From an uncultured Porphyromonadaceae bacterium (GTDB lineage Bacteria; Bacteroidota; Bacteroidia; Bacteroidales; Muribaculaceae), in NCBI GenBank assembly GCA_900555715.1, contig USMC01000013.1:1-59217 (forward strand): DNA of 59,217 nucleotides, given 5' to 3'. Made by a program: the position numbers and the translations under genes. How positions within the stretch are numbered: position 1 is the stretch's first letter; the number at the start of each line of letters is the position of its first letter. Shown in pieces: positions 8,366 to 16,982 of the stretch. The notes beneath the pieces were generated by a model. The model did no database searches. It saw only the letters and a program-made list of their open reading frames with translations, and was not told the DNA's origin.

Positions 8366-9811
8366 ATGAAGAATACAAGCCAAATATTGCTTCCTGTAGT
8401 CACCGCCGCAGTCCTCGCATCTTGCGCCGGCGGACCACGCTCGTCGTCGGGCGGTGAGGTGACAGGCGTCGGAGCTACATCATGGGCTGAGCCAACCCCC
8501 TACGGCATGGTACTCATCGACCGAGGCAGTATGAAGATGGGCGTAGGCAAAGCCGATTCGCTCTGGAATCTGCAAGCTAACGCACGCGGCATGTCTGTCG
8601 ACGGCTTCTGGATGGACGAAACTGAAATTACCAACGGGAAATACAAACAGTTCGTCTTCTGGGTACGCGACAGCATCATCCGCGAACGTCTCGCCGACCC
8701 TGCTTTCGGCGGAAATGAGGACTTCAAGATCGAAGAAGACCGTCAGGGCAACCCCGTGACGCCGCATCTCAACTGGAACAAGCCTATACCATGGCGCAAC
8801 CCTAACGAAGACGAGCAGCGAGCCATCGAGAGCGTATACCGCACGAACCCCATCACCGGCGTGCGCGAGCTCGACGCATCGCAGTTGAACTACCGCTACG
8901 AAATCTACAACCAGACAGAAGCCTCGCGCCGACGCAACCGTCTCGACCCGCGCCGCCGCGAATATAACACCGACAAACCCGTGCCGACCGATATTCCGCA
9001 GATTTCGAAAGACACGGCATATATCAATGAAGAAGGCGAAATCGTACGCCAGACCATCACCCGCGGTCTGACAGGCGACTACGACTTCCTCAACACATAC
9101 ATCGTCAACGTTTATCCCGACACGACAGCCTGGGTCAACGATTTCGAAAACTCTTACAACGAGCCTTACGTCCGCATGTACTTCGCTCACGGAGGTTACA
9201 ACGAATATCCTGTCGTGGGTGTAAGCTGGGAGCAGGCAAATGCTTTCGCCAACTGGCGCACAGACTATCTGCGCCGCTCCCTCGGCAAGGACGGAATCTA
9301 TATCGAGCCATACCGTCTGCCGACAGAAGCGGAATGGGAATATGCGGCACGCGCCGGCGTCGACGAAAACATGTACCCCTGGGACGGCGACCTCACCATG
9401 AGCGACGACAAAGGATGTTTCTACGCCAACTTCAAGCCGCAGGAAGGCAACTACGTCAAAGACGGACATGTCATCACTTCGCGCGTCGGCACCTATGCTC
9501 CCAACGATTTCGGGCTATACGACATGGCAGGCAACGTGAGCGAATGGACATCCACAGCCTTCACCGAAAGTGTCGGACGCCTCACAGGCGATCTCAACCC
9601 GGAATACCGCTACGACGCCGCTGTCGAAGACCCATATAAGATGAAGCGCAAAATAATCCGTGGCGGTTCATGGAAAGATGTCGCGCACAACATACGTTCA
9701 GATCTCCGTATGTGGGAATATCAGAATGAACAGCGTTCCTATATCGGCTTCCGGTGCGTGCGTACACAGATCGGATTCGCAAAAGGACAGAAACAGAATC
9801 AGAAAAGATAA
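8366..9811 (+). CDS. gldK: GldK/PorK, T9SS ring lipoprotein with a formylglycine-generating-enzyme-like fold
   Basis: Outer-membrane lipoprotein that with GldN forms the periplasmic ring of the type IX secretion system. The 481-residue protein has a lipobox, VLASC, with Cys20 as the predicted lipidated residue. The rest is an FGE-sulfatase/SUMF1 domain (about residues 45-470) with YRLPTEAEWEYAARAG, MAGNVSEWT, RGGSW and IGFRCVR. The long insertion around residues 150-240 is typical of GldK rather than of catalytic FGE enzymes. It is followed at 21 bp by gldL, in the conserved K-L-M-N order. Confidence 0.95.
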   Translation: MKNTSQILLPVVTAAVLASCAGGPRSSSGGEVTGVGATSWAEPTPYGMVLIDRGSMKMGVGKADSLWNLQANARGMSVDGFWMDETEITNGKYKQFVFWVRDSIIRERLADPAFGGNEDFKIEEDRQGNPVTPHLNWNKPIPWRNPNEDEQRAIESVYRTNPITGVRELDASQLNYRYEIYNQTEASRRRNRLDPRRREYNTDKPVPTDIPQISKDTAYINEEGEIVRQTITRGLTGDYDFLNTYIVNVYPDTTAWVNDFENSYNEPYVRMYFAHGGYNEYPVVGVSWEQANAFANWRTDYLRRSLGKDGIYIEPYRLPTEAEWEYAARAGVDENMYPWDGDLTMSDDKGCFYANFKPQEGNYVKDGHVITSRVGTYAPNDFGLYDMAGNVSEWTSTAFTESVGRLTGDLNPEYRYDAAVEDPYKMKRKIIRGGSWKDVAHNIRSDLRMWEYQNEQRSYIGFRCVRTQIGFAKGQKQNQKR

Positions 9812-9832
9812 ATCTCCAAACATCAGACTACA

Positions 9833-10750
9833 ATGACAAAATATCAGGCATATAAAAACGTCATCAGCGCCTTCATCAGCAGCGAAAAAGGACAACGGTT
9901 CTTCAATTTCGCCTACTCTATCGGCGCCGCCATCGTCATCTGGGGTGCTCTGTTCAAAATCCTGCATCTGCCCGGCGGCAACACTCTGCTTTCGATAGGT
10001 ATGGGCACAGAAGTGCTCATGTTCGTGCTCACTGCTTTCGACCGTCCTCCGAAGGAATACAACTGGGAAGATGTCTTCCCCGCCCTACGCGACAAAGACG
10101 CCCCCGGCATCACCGGAAGCTTCGGCGGCGGTGTCTCCGGCGGCTATGCTCCCGCACCGGCTGCCGACGGCGCCATACCTCAGGCAGCTCCTATGCCTGC
10201 AGGTGACATCAACACGGCGTCGCAGCAGTATCTCGACCAGCTCAACGCCATAACGGAAGAAATGCAGCAGCTCCGCAACACCACCCAGGCACTCAATGAG
10301 GTGTCTGCCATCCTGCTCGACAGCTACCGCACCATCACCGAGAACTCCACCGGCATCAGCGAGAGCTCAAAAGGCTATGTCGACCAGATGCAGGCGCTCC
10401 ATCATAACCTCGGCGGTCTCAACACCATCTACGAGCTCCAGCTCAGGAGTGTATCCGGACAGCTCGAAGCCATCGACCGCGTCAACAGGGGCATCAAGGA
10501 CATACGCGACATGTACGAGAAAAGCGCCAACCAGAGCGCACGCTACTGTGATGAGACGGAAAAGATGGCACGCTACATGCAGCAGCTCAACTCCATCTAC
10601 GAGCGCATGATAACTGCCATGACCGTCAACATGTACCGTCCCGCCATGACGCCTCCCGACATCAACGGAATGCCGGTGAACAACGACATAGCGCAGCACA
10701 TCACACCCGAACCTCAGCCTTCCGCACCTACCGGAGGCACAACACTTTAA
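9833..10750 (+). CDS. gldL: GldL/PorL, T9SS inner-membrane motor component
   Basis: Cytoplasmic-membrane protein that with GldM forms the proton-driven motor of the T9SS. The 305-residue protein has two membrane helices near the N-terminus (about residues 22-45 and 50-72), joined by a short HLPGGNTLL turn. A Gly/Ala/Pro-rich linker (about 95-125) follows, then a long coiled-coil region rich in Gln, Leu and Asn to about residue 265. This two-helix plus coiled-coil architecture is diagnostic. The gene is spaced 12 bp from gldM. Confidence 0.94.
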   Translation: MTKYQAYKNVISAFISSEKGQRFFNFAYSIGAAIVIWGALFKILHLPGGNTLLSIGMGTEVLMFVLTAFDRPPKEYNWEDVFPALRDKDAPGITGSFGGGVSGGYAPAPAADGAIPQAAPMPAGDINTASQQYLDQLNAITEEMQQLRNTTQALNEVSAILLDSYRTITENSTGISESSKGYVDQMQALHHNLGGLNTIYELQLRSVSGQLEAIDRVNRGIKDIRDMYEKSANQSARYCDETEKMARYMQQLNSIYERMITAMTVNMYRPAMTPPDINGMPVNNDIAQHITPEPQPSAPTGGTTL

Positions 10751-10762
10751 AGCACACCGGCG

Positions 10763-12328
10763 ATGGGAGCAAACAACAACAGGCTTTCACCACGTCAGAA
10801 GATGATAAACCTCATGTACATCGTTCTGACGGCGATGCTCGCGCTCAATGTGAGCAGCGACGTGCTCGACGGTTTCACACAAGTGCACAGAGGTCTCAAC
10901 CGTTCAAACGCCAACTACGGACAACGTAACGATGCCGTCTTCAACGAACTGGAGTCGCTCGCAAGCCAGAATCCGGACAAGGCTAACCAATGGCTTGAGA
11001 AAGCGGCTGATGTGAGGAACAACACCGAAGCGCTCTGCACATACATTGACAGTCTCAAACAGATGATTGTTGTCGAAGCCGACGGCAAAGACGGCAACCC
11101 CGACAACATCCTCAACCGCGACGACCTCGAATCAGCTTCCGTTGTCATGCTCTCCCCCACAAATTCACGTGGCACGACACTGCGACAACGCATCGACACC
11201 TACCGCGACTATGTCGTATCCATGATACCCGACAGCCTCAAGCGGAGCAGCATCGCCGAAACCCTTTCCACTGCCGACATAACACGCTCGGGGACACTCA
11301 CACCGTCGTCGTGGGAAGAAGCGAAATTCGAGCAGCAGCCCGTCGTTGCCGCCATAACTATTCTTACTAAGCTACAGAACGACATACTGTATGCAGAAGG
11401 AGAGGCGCTGACCTCACTTCTTGCCCAGGTCGATGCCGGCGATGTGCGCGTCAATGAGCTCAACGCCTACGTCCTGCCGCAGTCGCGTCTTGTCATGCGC
11501 GGCAGCAAGTATCAGGCAAACATCATTCTCGCCGCTGTCGACACGACACAACGTCCTGAAATATTCATCGAAGGAAAAGCGCTCGACAGCAGCGACGGAA
11601 CTTACGAGGTCAGCACCGGCTCGACCGGCAACTTCACATATAACGGATGGCTCGAAGTGAAGCATGGCGACGGCACAAGCACACGACATGATTTCGAATC
11701 GTCGTACACCGTCATAGAGCCTATGGCGACAGTATCGGCTACGCTGATGAATGTTCTCTATGCAGGCATCGACAATCCGGTCGGTATCTCTGTGCCAGGC
11801 GTCGCCATGGGCGACATATCGGCATCCATGACAAACGGCACCCTCTCGCGTCAGGGCGACCATTGGGTAGCCCGCCCGTCCAAGGTAGGCGACAACGCCG
11901 TTGTCACAGTGACTGCCAACATGGACGGACGCCCCGTCACCATGGCTTCCACGACATTCCGTGTCCGCAAGCTGCCCGACCCCACACCCTTCATCGCCTT
12001 CAAGGACGCCAACGGTACTGAAGACCACTACCGCGGCGGCAAACCATTCAAAAAAGCGCTCCTTCTCGCCTCGGAAGGTCTCGGAGCGGCTATCGACGAC
12101 GGTCTTCTCGACACGCCGTTCACCGTCGAGAGCTTTGAGACGGTATTCTTCGACTCATCGGGCAACGCAATGCCCGAAGTAAGCCAGGGTGCGTCGTTCT
12201 CGCCTCGCCAGAAACAGCAGTTCCAGCGGCTTTCGCGCGGAAAGCGCTTCTACATAAGCAGAATACGGGCAAAAGGTCCCGACGGTATCAGCCGAGACCT
12301 ATCTCCTATGGAAGTTATTATAAACTAA
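10763..12328 (+). CDS. gldM: GldM/PorM, T9SS periplasmic shaft protein
   Basis: Single-pass inner-membrane protein whose four periplasmic domains connect the GldL motor to the GldK-GldN ring. The 521-residue length matches the family. The N-terminus has the conserved RLSPRQKMINLMYIVLTAML start, in which the membrane helix lies at about residues 14-34, followed by a helical domain 1. Domains 2-4 (about residues 230-521) are beta-rich, and the SVPGVAMGDISASMTNG stretch is typical of GldM. It is followed by gldN after 29 bp. Confidence 0.95.
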   Translation: MGANNNRLSPRQKMINLMYIVLTAMLALNVSSDVLDGFTQVHRGLNRSNANYGQRNDAVFNELESLASQNPDKANQWLEKAADVRNNTEALCTYIDSLKQMIVVEADGKDGNPDNILNRDDLESASVVMLSPTNSRGTTLRQRIDTYRDYVVSMIPDSLKRSSIAETLSTADITRSGTLTPSSWEEAKFEQQPVVAAITILTKLQNDILYAEGEALTSLLAQVDAGDVRVNELNAYVLPQSRLVMRGSKYQANIILAAVDTTQRPEIFIEGKALDSSDGTYEVSTGSTGNFTYNGWLEVKHGDGTSTRHDFESSYTVIEPMATVSATLMNVLYAGIDNPVGISVPGVAMGDISASMTNGTLSRQGDHWVARPSKVGDNAVVTVTANMDGRPVTMASTTFRVRKLPDPTPFIAFKDANGTEDHYRGGKPFKKALLLASEGLGAAIDDGLLDTPFTVESFETVFFDSSGNAMPEVSQGASFSPRQKQQFQRLSRGKRFYISRIRAKGPDGISRDLSPMEVIIN

Positions 12329-12357
12329 GTATCATCTCATCTTTTCAAGGAAGAACC

Positions 12358-13473
12358 ATGTATAAATTCACCAAAATAGCACTCGTAGCCTTAGGCGTGG
12401 CGATAGCCGCTCCATCGCTGCATGCACAGGACGAAGGTCAGGGCGTTGTACGCCGGAACAGAACCGACCGCAACGCTCCGAAGGCTCAGGACGGGACACA
12501 GGTCACAGAGAGAATGCAGAATTTCTACTCTACCGAGAATTCGTCGATCACCGATGCCGACCGCCAGTGGATGCGTGTGATATATCGTGATATCGACCTC
12601 GATAAAGACAAGAACGCTCCGCTATATTTCCCTGAAGAACCTATAGAAGGACAGGAAAACCTGTTCAGAATCATCATGCGGCTTCTGGCAGACAATACCA
12701 TTTCCGCTTATGAATATCTCGACGGACGGGAGATTTTCACCGACCAGTACAAGGTCAAAGTAAAAGACGTACTCGACCGCTTCTATATTCCCTACACTCA
12801 GGCGAAAGGCTCGACAGAAAAGAACCCCAAGTTCACGATAGATCCGTCGGACGTCCCGACCAATGAAGTGTTGTCCTACTTTATCGTTGAACGCTGGGAA
12901 TACGACACCCGCAACAACCGGCTGATGCCAGTTGTCGAAGCGCTGTGCCCTGTGCTTCACCGATCTGGCGATTTCGGCGACGCTCTCAAGTATCCGATGT
13001 TCTGGATCAAGTTCACCGACCTGCGTCCCTTCTTAGCCGCTCAGACAATCTTCGTCGACGACGACAACAACCTTCCCACTTGCACATACGACGATTTCTT
13101 CACCCTCACGATGTACGACGGCGACATCTATAAGACGCGCAACCTCAAGAACAAGTCGATGGCTCAGCTCTATTCCAATCCCGACGACCTCAAAAAGGCT
13201 CAGGACAGCATCCAGGCAAGCCTCGACGAGTTTGAAAAGAAACTGTGGGTACCGTCGCGCGAGGAGGTGATAGCGCAGCGCGAAGCACGCGAGAAAGCCG
13301 CTGCCGGCGATTCTACGGCGACAGTCGACCAGAAGGCTACCGAGAAGACCTCGAAAACACGAGCACCCAAGCGCTCCACTAAAAGAACAGCAAAAAAAGT
13401 GAAGGAGCCCAAACAACAGAAAGCTTCTTCGAGCGGCAACGCTACGCGATCGGTCCGCCGTACGCGCAGATAA
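12358..13473 (+). CDS. gldN: GldN/PorN, T9SS ring component with a long basic C-terminal tail
   Basis: Periplasmic partner of GldK in the T9SS ring. The 371-residue protein has a signal peptide (about residues 1-24, ending LHAQ) and a conserved core with WMRVIYRDIDLDKDKNAPLYFPEEP and the VERWEYDTRNN segment (about residues 60-270). After about residue 290 comes a low-complexity segment, and the last 50 or so residues are dominated by Lys, Arg, Ser and Thr. This basic tail looks like an addition to the usual GldN domain. The gene closes the porT-gldN run, and I see no clear terminator before the tRNA promoter that follows. Confidence 0.93.
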   Translation: MYKFTKIALVALGVAIAAPSLHAQDEGQGVVRRNRTDRNAPKAQDGTQVTERMQNFYSTENSSITDADRQWMRVIYRDIDLDKDKNAPLYFPEEPIEGQENLFRIIMRLLADNTISAYEYLDGREIFTDQYKVKVKDVLDRFYIPYTQAKGSTEKNPKFTIDPSDVPTNEVLSYFIVERWEYDTRNNRLMPVVEALCPVLHRSGDFGDALKYPMFWIKFTDLRPFLAAQTIFVDDDNNLPTCTYDDFFTLTMYDGDIYKTRNLKNKSMAQLYSNPDDLKKAQDSIQASLDEFEKKLWVPSREEVIAQREAREKAAAGDSTATVDQKATEKTSKTRAPKRSTKRTAKKVKEPKQQKASSSGNATRSVRRTRR

Positions 13474-13514
13474 TCAGGATATTTGCAATTTCTGACAAAA
13501 TACTTTGTAAAAAA

Positions 13515-13546
13515 TTTGGCAGATTCAAAAATCAGGCGTAACTTTG
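13515..13546 (+). promoter_or_regulatory. Bacteroidetes-type promoter for tRNA-Met
   Basis: A TTTG -33 element (13515-13518) and a TAACTTTG -7 element (13539-13546) are separated by 20 nt, the expected spacing. The -7 box ends 12 bp before the tRNA. It is the only promoter I see ahead of both the tRNA and pyrK. Confidence 0.8.
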
Positions 13547-13558
13547 CACTCGCAAAAC

Positions 13559-13632
13559 GGCGGGATAGCTCAGCTGGTTAGAGCGTCGGATTCATAACCC
13601 GGAGGTCACGAGTTCAATTCTCGTTCCCGCCA
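13559..13632 (+). tRNA. tRNA-Met (anticodon CAT)
   Basis: A 74-nt cloverleaf with acceptor stem GGCGGGA pairing with TCCCGCC, D-arm GCTC...GAGC, anticodon loop TTCATAA with CAT at 13593-13595, variable loop and T-arm CGAG-TTCAATT-CTCG. The discriminator is A and the CCA end is not encoded. It lacks initiator-type features such as a mismatched first acceptor pair and three G-C pairs closing the anticodon stem. It is therefore elongator Met, or possibly the lysidine-modified Ile tRNA, which shares the CAT anticodon. Confidence 0.93.
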
Positions 13633-13652
13633 CTTTTTAAACCAATCATTAT

Positions 13653-13686
13653 CAAAGCCGGAAGCATTTTGCCTTCGGCTTTTTTC
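13653..13686 (+). terminator. Intrinsic terminator between tRNA-Met and pyrK
   Basis: AAGCCG (13655-13660) pairs with CGGCTT (13676-13681), with two more partial pairs inside, followed by a run of T. The pyrK ATG lies only 7 nt beyond. The hairpin ends the tRNA transcript and could also act as an attenuator for pyrKD. Confidence 0.75.
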
Positions 13687-13692
13687 GTCATT

Positions 13693-14460
13693 ATGAAGAA
13701 ATACGAACTCGACATGGTCGTCCGCAGCACAAGGCGCTACTCCTCTGGTCTGCTTCATCTTGTGCTCGCCCCGGAAGGCAACGGCGAAGTGCCGGAAATG
13801 AATCCCGGACAATTCGTCGAAGTGGCTGTCGACCGCGCAAACGTCCTCCTCAACCGCCCCATCTCTGTGTTCAACCGCACTGCGGGCACACTCGAACTCC
13901 TTGTAAGCCCCGTCGGCACAGCCACCAAAGCACTGTGCGAATATGCCGAAGGCGACACACTGAGAATAATCGGACCGCTCGGCAAAGGCTTCACAACCGA
14001 CTTCACTCCCGGTTCACGTGTTCTGCTCATCGGCGGCGGTGTCGGCATTGCTCCGCTCTACTATCAGTTGCGAGTCCTCACCGAAAGAGGCATCAAGGCA
14101 GAAGTAGTGTTCGGCTACCGCACCGCGCCCGATGCTGAAATATGCTCCATGTTCAGCGCCATAGCACCGCTGCACGTATGCACCGACGACGGCACCGCCG
14201 GTTTCCACGGACTCGTCACTGCCCATCCCATACTCTGCGAGAAGTTCGACTTCATCCAGGTATGCGGACCGAAACCGATGATGAAAGCCTGTGCACGGCT
14301 TGCTGCCGAAAAGCGCACTTCCGCCGAGGTGTCGTTAGAAAATCACATGGCATGCGGACTGGGCGCTTGCCTGTGCTGCGTCGAAGACACTGTAGACGGC
14401 AACGTATGCGTATGTAAAAACGGACCTGTTTTCAATACAAATCTTCTGAAATGGCAATAA
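13693..14460 (+). CDS. pyrK: Dihydroorotate dehydrogenase electron-transfer subunit PyrK
   Basis: FAD and [2Fe-2S] subunit that passes electrons from PyrD to NAD+ in class 1B dihydroorotate dehydrogenase (pyrimidine synthesis). The 255-residue protein has the ferredoxin-reductase FAD domain (NRPISVFN near residue 50), an NAD domain (LLIGGGVGIAPLYYQL near residue 115) and a C-terminal cluster domain with Cys221, Cys226, Cys229 and Cys241 as the likely ligands. The ATG after the terminator is chosen because upstream in-frame starts lie inside the terminator hairpin. The 3' end overlaps pyrD by 10 bp, consistent with a coupled heterotetramer. Confidence 0.94.
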   Translation: MKKYELDMVVRSTRRYSSGLLHLVLAPEGNGEVPEMNPGQFVEVAVDRANVLLNRPISVFNRTAGTLELLVSPVGTATKALCEYAEGDTLRIIGPLGKGFTTDFTPGSRVLLIGGGVGIAPLYYQLRVLTERGIKAEVVFGYRTAPDAEICSMFSAIAPLHVCTDDGTAGFHGLVTAHPILCEKFDFIQVCGPKPMMKACARLAAEKRTSAEVSLENHMACGLGACLCCVEDTVDGNVCVCKNGPVFNTNLLKWQ

Positions 14461-15368
14461 ATCTCACCACACATATAGGGAATCTGACCCTTCAGAACCC
14501 AGTGCTGACAGCATCGGGAACATTCGGTTACGGCATTGAATATGCCGATTTCATCGACCTTGACCGTCTCGGAGGCTTTGTCGTCAAAGGTACGACATTC
14601 GAACCGCGTCAGGGCAATCCTTACCCCCGCTTGGCAGAGACGCCTGCCGGAATGCTCAACGCCGTAGGACTTCAGAATGCCGGCGTAGATCATTTCATCA
14701 AAAACACCTATCCGAAGCTAAAAGACTGCAAGGCGGAAGTGATTGTCAACGTGTCGGGCGCTAAAATAGATGATTATGTCGCCGTTGCCGAGCGCCTCCG
14801 CGACGAAACCGCCATACGCGCCATCGAACTGAACATCTCGTGCCCCAATGTCAAACAAGGCGGCATGGCGTTCGGAACGACATGCGCAGGCGCGGAGAGC
14901 GTCGTAGCAGCAGTGCGCAAAGCATGGAACGGGCATCTGATGGTGAAACTGTCGCCTAACGTCACATCCATCACCGACATTGCTCTTGCCGCCGAAGCAG
15001 CGGGCGCCGACAGCCTTTCGCTCATCAACACCCTGATGGGCATGGCAATCGACATAGAAAGCCGCCGTCCGAAACTGAGCACCGTCACAGGCGGTCTGTC
15101 GGGACCGGCGGTGAAACCCGTCGCCGTGCGCATGGTGTGGCAGGTAGCGTCGCGCGTCGGCATTCCCGTTGTCGGTCTCGGCGGAATCACATCCGCTGCC
15201 GACGCCATAGAATTCCTTCTTGCCGGAGCACGCGCCGTACAGATCGGCACATATAACTTCGTCGATCCTTCCGTCACCGTCAGGATCATCGACGGCATCG
15301 CCGACTATTGCCGGCGCCATGGAGTCGATAACGTTGAAGAGCTTTGCGGAGCCGTAAGGCTGTCATAA
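14451..15368 (+). CDS. pyrD: Dihydroorotate dehydrogenase catalytic subunit PyrD (class 1B)
   Basis: FMN enzyme oxidising dihydroorotate to orotate in the cytoplasm. The 305-residue TIM-barrel shows NPVLTASGTFGYG at the N-terminus, the VNVSG and ELNISCPNVK motifs and a VVGLGGI phosphate-binding loop. The active-site base is Cys131, which marks class 1 rather than the membrane class 2 enzyme, where a Ser is used. The overlapping pyrK gene confirms the NAD-dependent 1B type. Confidence 0.96.
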   Translation: MAINLTTHIGNLTLQNPVLTASGTFGYGIEYADFIDLDRLGGFVVKGTTFEPRQGNPYPRLAETPAGMLNAVGLQNAGVDHFIKNTYPKLKDCKAEVIVNVSGAKIDDYVAVAERLRDETAIRAIELNISCPNVKQGGMAFGTTCAGAESVVAAVRKAWNGHLMVKLSPNVTSITDIALAAEAAGADSLSLINTLMGMAIDIESRRPKLSTVTGGLSGPAVKPVAVRMVWQVASRVGIPVVGLGGITSAADAIEFLLAGARAVQIGTYNFVDPSVTVRIIDGIADYCRRHGVDNVEELCGAVRLS

Positions 15369-15464
15369 ATCATAGTTTTTCACTCTCATTCTGCGCGATA
15401 ACAGCGTTTCATCGCAATATATCTTAACTTTTTAAGCAGTTTTTTTATTGTTTCGGTGATTTTT

Positions 15465-15495
15465 TTTGCAAAATGAACAATTACATGTATATTTG
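15465..15495 (+). promoter_or_regulatory. Promoter for the queF-queC operon
   Basis: TTTG at 15465-15468 and TATATTTG at 15488-15495 are separated by 19 nt. The -7 box lies 50 bp before the queF ATG. The remainder of the 177-bp gap after pyrD is AT-rich. I found no preQ1-riboswitch-like pseudoknot in the short leader. Confidence 0.8.
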
Positions 15496-15545
15496 CAGAT
15501 AAAATATCAAAATGCGAACGATAAAGCAACAGGGAAGTCTTGTAT

Positions 15546-16028
15546 ATGTCACGAAATGATCAGGAATTAAAGTCATGTACACTTCTGGGAAGCAACAATG
15601 TCAAATACCCTACTGACTATGCTCCCCAGATGCTTGAGACATTCGGGAACAAACATCCGGAGCACGATTATCTCGTCACCTTCGACTGTCCCGAATTCAC
15701 ATCGTTGTGCCCCAAAACAGGACAACCGGATTTCGGTCATATAATCATCAACTATATTCCCGACAGGCTGATGGTGGAGAGCAAGAGTCTGAAACTCTAT
15801 CTTTTCAGTTTCCGTAACCACGGCGATTTCCACGAAGATTGTGTCAATATAATAATGAAGGATCTCGTCAGGCTCATGCAGCCGCGCTATCTCGAAGTGC
15901 GTGGAATCTTTATGCCGCGAGGTGGTATATCAATCATTCCGTTTGCCAACTACGGCGATTCCGCACATCAGCAGATGGTGCAGCAACGTCTTCTCTCTGT
16001 GTTTCCTGAAACTCCCAAGTCGTTATGA
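15546..16028 (+). CDS. queF: NADPH-dependent preQ0 reductase QueF
   Basis: Reduces 7-cyano-7-deazaguanine to preQ1 in queuosine tRNA modification. The 160-residue protein is the short single-domain (YkvM-type) QueF. It carries DCPEFTSLCPKTGQPDFG with the catalytic Cys and Asp, and the substrate-binding ESKSLKLYLFSFRNHG and FHEDC motifs. The ATG at this position is preferred over a TTG 6 bp upstream. The 3' end overlaps queC by 4 bp (ATGA). Confidence 0.97.
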   Translation: MSRNDQELKSCTLLGSNNVKYPTDYAPQMLETFGNKHPEHDYLVTFDCPEFTSLCPKTGQPDFGHIIINYIPDRLMVESKSLKLYLFSFRNHGDFHEDCVNIIMKDLVRLMQPRYLEVRGIFMPRGGISIIPFANYGDSAHQQMVQQRLLSVFPETPKSL

Positions 16029-16705
16029 GCTCAAACAGAAAACACGCAATGATGGTACTTTCCGGCGGGATGGACTCCGTCACCATGCTGCACGAATATG
16101 CCGGTGAAATCGAACTTGCAGTAAATTTCTCTTACGGTTCAAACCATAATGCCCGCGAGCTCGAATGCGCGCGCAATCACTGCCGCGAACTTGGCATAGA
16201 GCTCATCGAGATAGATCTTCCGTTCATCGGAAGCTACTTCCACAGTTCGCTGCTCGAAGGCGCCGACGCTATACCGGAAGGCGAATACGACTTTGACAAC
16301 ATGAAATCGACTGTCGTGCCTTTCCGAAACGGAATAATGCTCGCAGCAGCGGCAGGTCTTGCGGAAAGCCATGGTCTCGACACGGTGATGATCGCCAACC
16401 ACGCCGGCGACCACGCGCTCTATCCCGACTGCCGCAAGAGTTTCATCGACGCCATGAGCCGGGCGATCAGCGAAGGAACATACGACGGCATCAAAATCAA
16501 CGCACCGTATACTCTCCTTTCGAAAGCGCAGATAGCCTTGCGCGGGAAACGGCTCGGCATAGACTATTCGACAACGTATTCATGCTATCGCGGAGGCGAA
16601 AAGCACTGCGGACGCTGCGGAACTTGCTGCGAACGCCGTCAGGCTCTCGCAGAAGCCGGAATACAGGACACAACCGAATACGAGTGCGACTATCAGGAAA
16701 AATAA
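16025..16705 (+). CDS. queC: 7-cyano-7-deazaguanine synthase QueC
   Basis: ATP-dependent enzyme converting 7-carboxy-7-deazaguanine to preQ0, the step before QueF. The 226-residue protein has the PP-loop SGGMDSVTML near residue 13 and a C-terminal zinc site in CYRGGEKHCGRCGTCCERR. The 4-bp overlap with queF puts consecutive pathway steps in one transcript. Confidence 0.97.
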   Translation: MSSNRKHAMMVLSGGMDSVTMLHEYAGEIELAVNFSYGSNHNARELECARNHCRELGIELIEIDLPFIGSYFHSSLLEGADAIPEGEYDFDNMKSTVVPFRNGIMLAAAAGLAESHGLDTVMIANHAGDHALYPDCRKSFIDAMSRAISEGTYDGIKINAPYTLLSKAQIALRGKRLGIDYSTTYSCYRGGEKHCGRCGTCCERRQALAEAGIQDTTEYECDYQEK

Positions 16706-16748
16706 GTGATTACCAACTATTTTATAAATTCAAAAACAAAAAGCAACC

Positions 16749-16925
16749 ATGGAAGCATTACTTCAGAAAATTGCTGAAACTTACGCAACATTCAGCGCAG
16801 ATGCAGCACTCCAGAGCGAAAAGAACAACAAAGCTGCAGGCACACGCGCGCGTAAAGCTTCTCTCGAACTTGAGAAACTCATGAAAGAATTCCGCAAAGT
16901 TTCTCTCGAAGCCGCAAAGAAATAA
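16749..16925 (+). CDS. Small Hc1-type histone H1-like protein
   Basis: A 58-residue protein beginning MEALLQKIAETYATF. It contains KAAGTRARKASLELEKLMKEFRK and ends in AAKK. It matches the short bacterial Hc1 histone-like proteins common in Bacteroidetes: a helical N-terminal half, then a KAAGxRARK segment and a charged helix. Such proteins are thought to bind DNA non-specifically. It follows queC by 43 bp and is closed by a strong hairpin. Codon usage is that of a well-expressed gene (GAA, AAA, CTC, CGC). Its own promoter is not obvious. Confidence 0.85.
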   Translation: MEALLQKIAETYATFSADAALQSEKNNKAAGTRARKASLELEKLMKEFRKVSLEAAKK

Positions 16926-16946
16926 TCGTTCTATTTCAACGCAAAA

Positions 16947-16980
16947 AATTAAGCAGGCGCTCGTCGAACGCCTGCTTTTT
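16947..16980. terminator. Bidirectional intrinsic terminator
   Basis: AAGCAGGCG (16951-16959) and CGCCTGCTT (16969-16977) form a 9-bp perfect stem with a 9-nt loop. It is flanked by A-rich sequence on the left and T on the right, so it can end the histone gene on the plus strand and the converging glycosidase gene on the minus strand. Confidence 0.88.
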
Positions 16981-16982
16981 CA

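Noticed and set aside
8480..9469. Long open frame on the minus strand inside gldK (329 codons)
   Set aside because: It mirrors a GC-rich, strongly coding gldK with clear FGE motifs, has odd composition (many Val, Phe and Cys) and no signal or family features.
15369..15545. Possible preQ1 riboswitch upstream of queF
   Set aside because: The leader after the promoter is only about 50 nt and I see neither a preQ1-I type stem with the A-rich tail nor a larger type II/III fold.
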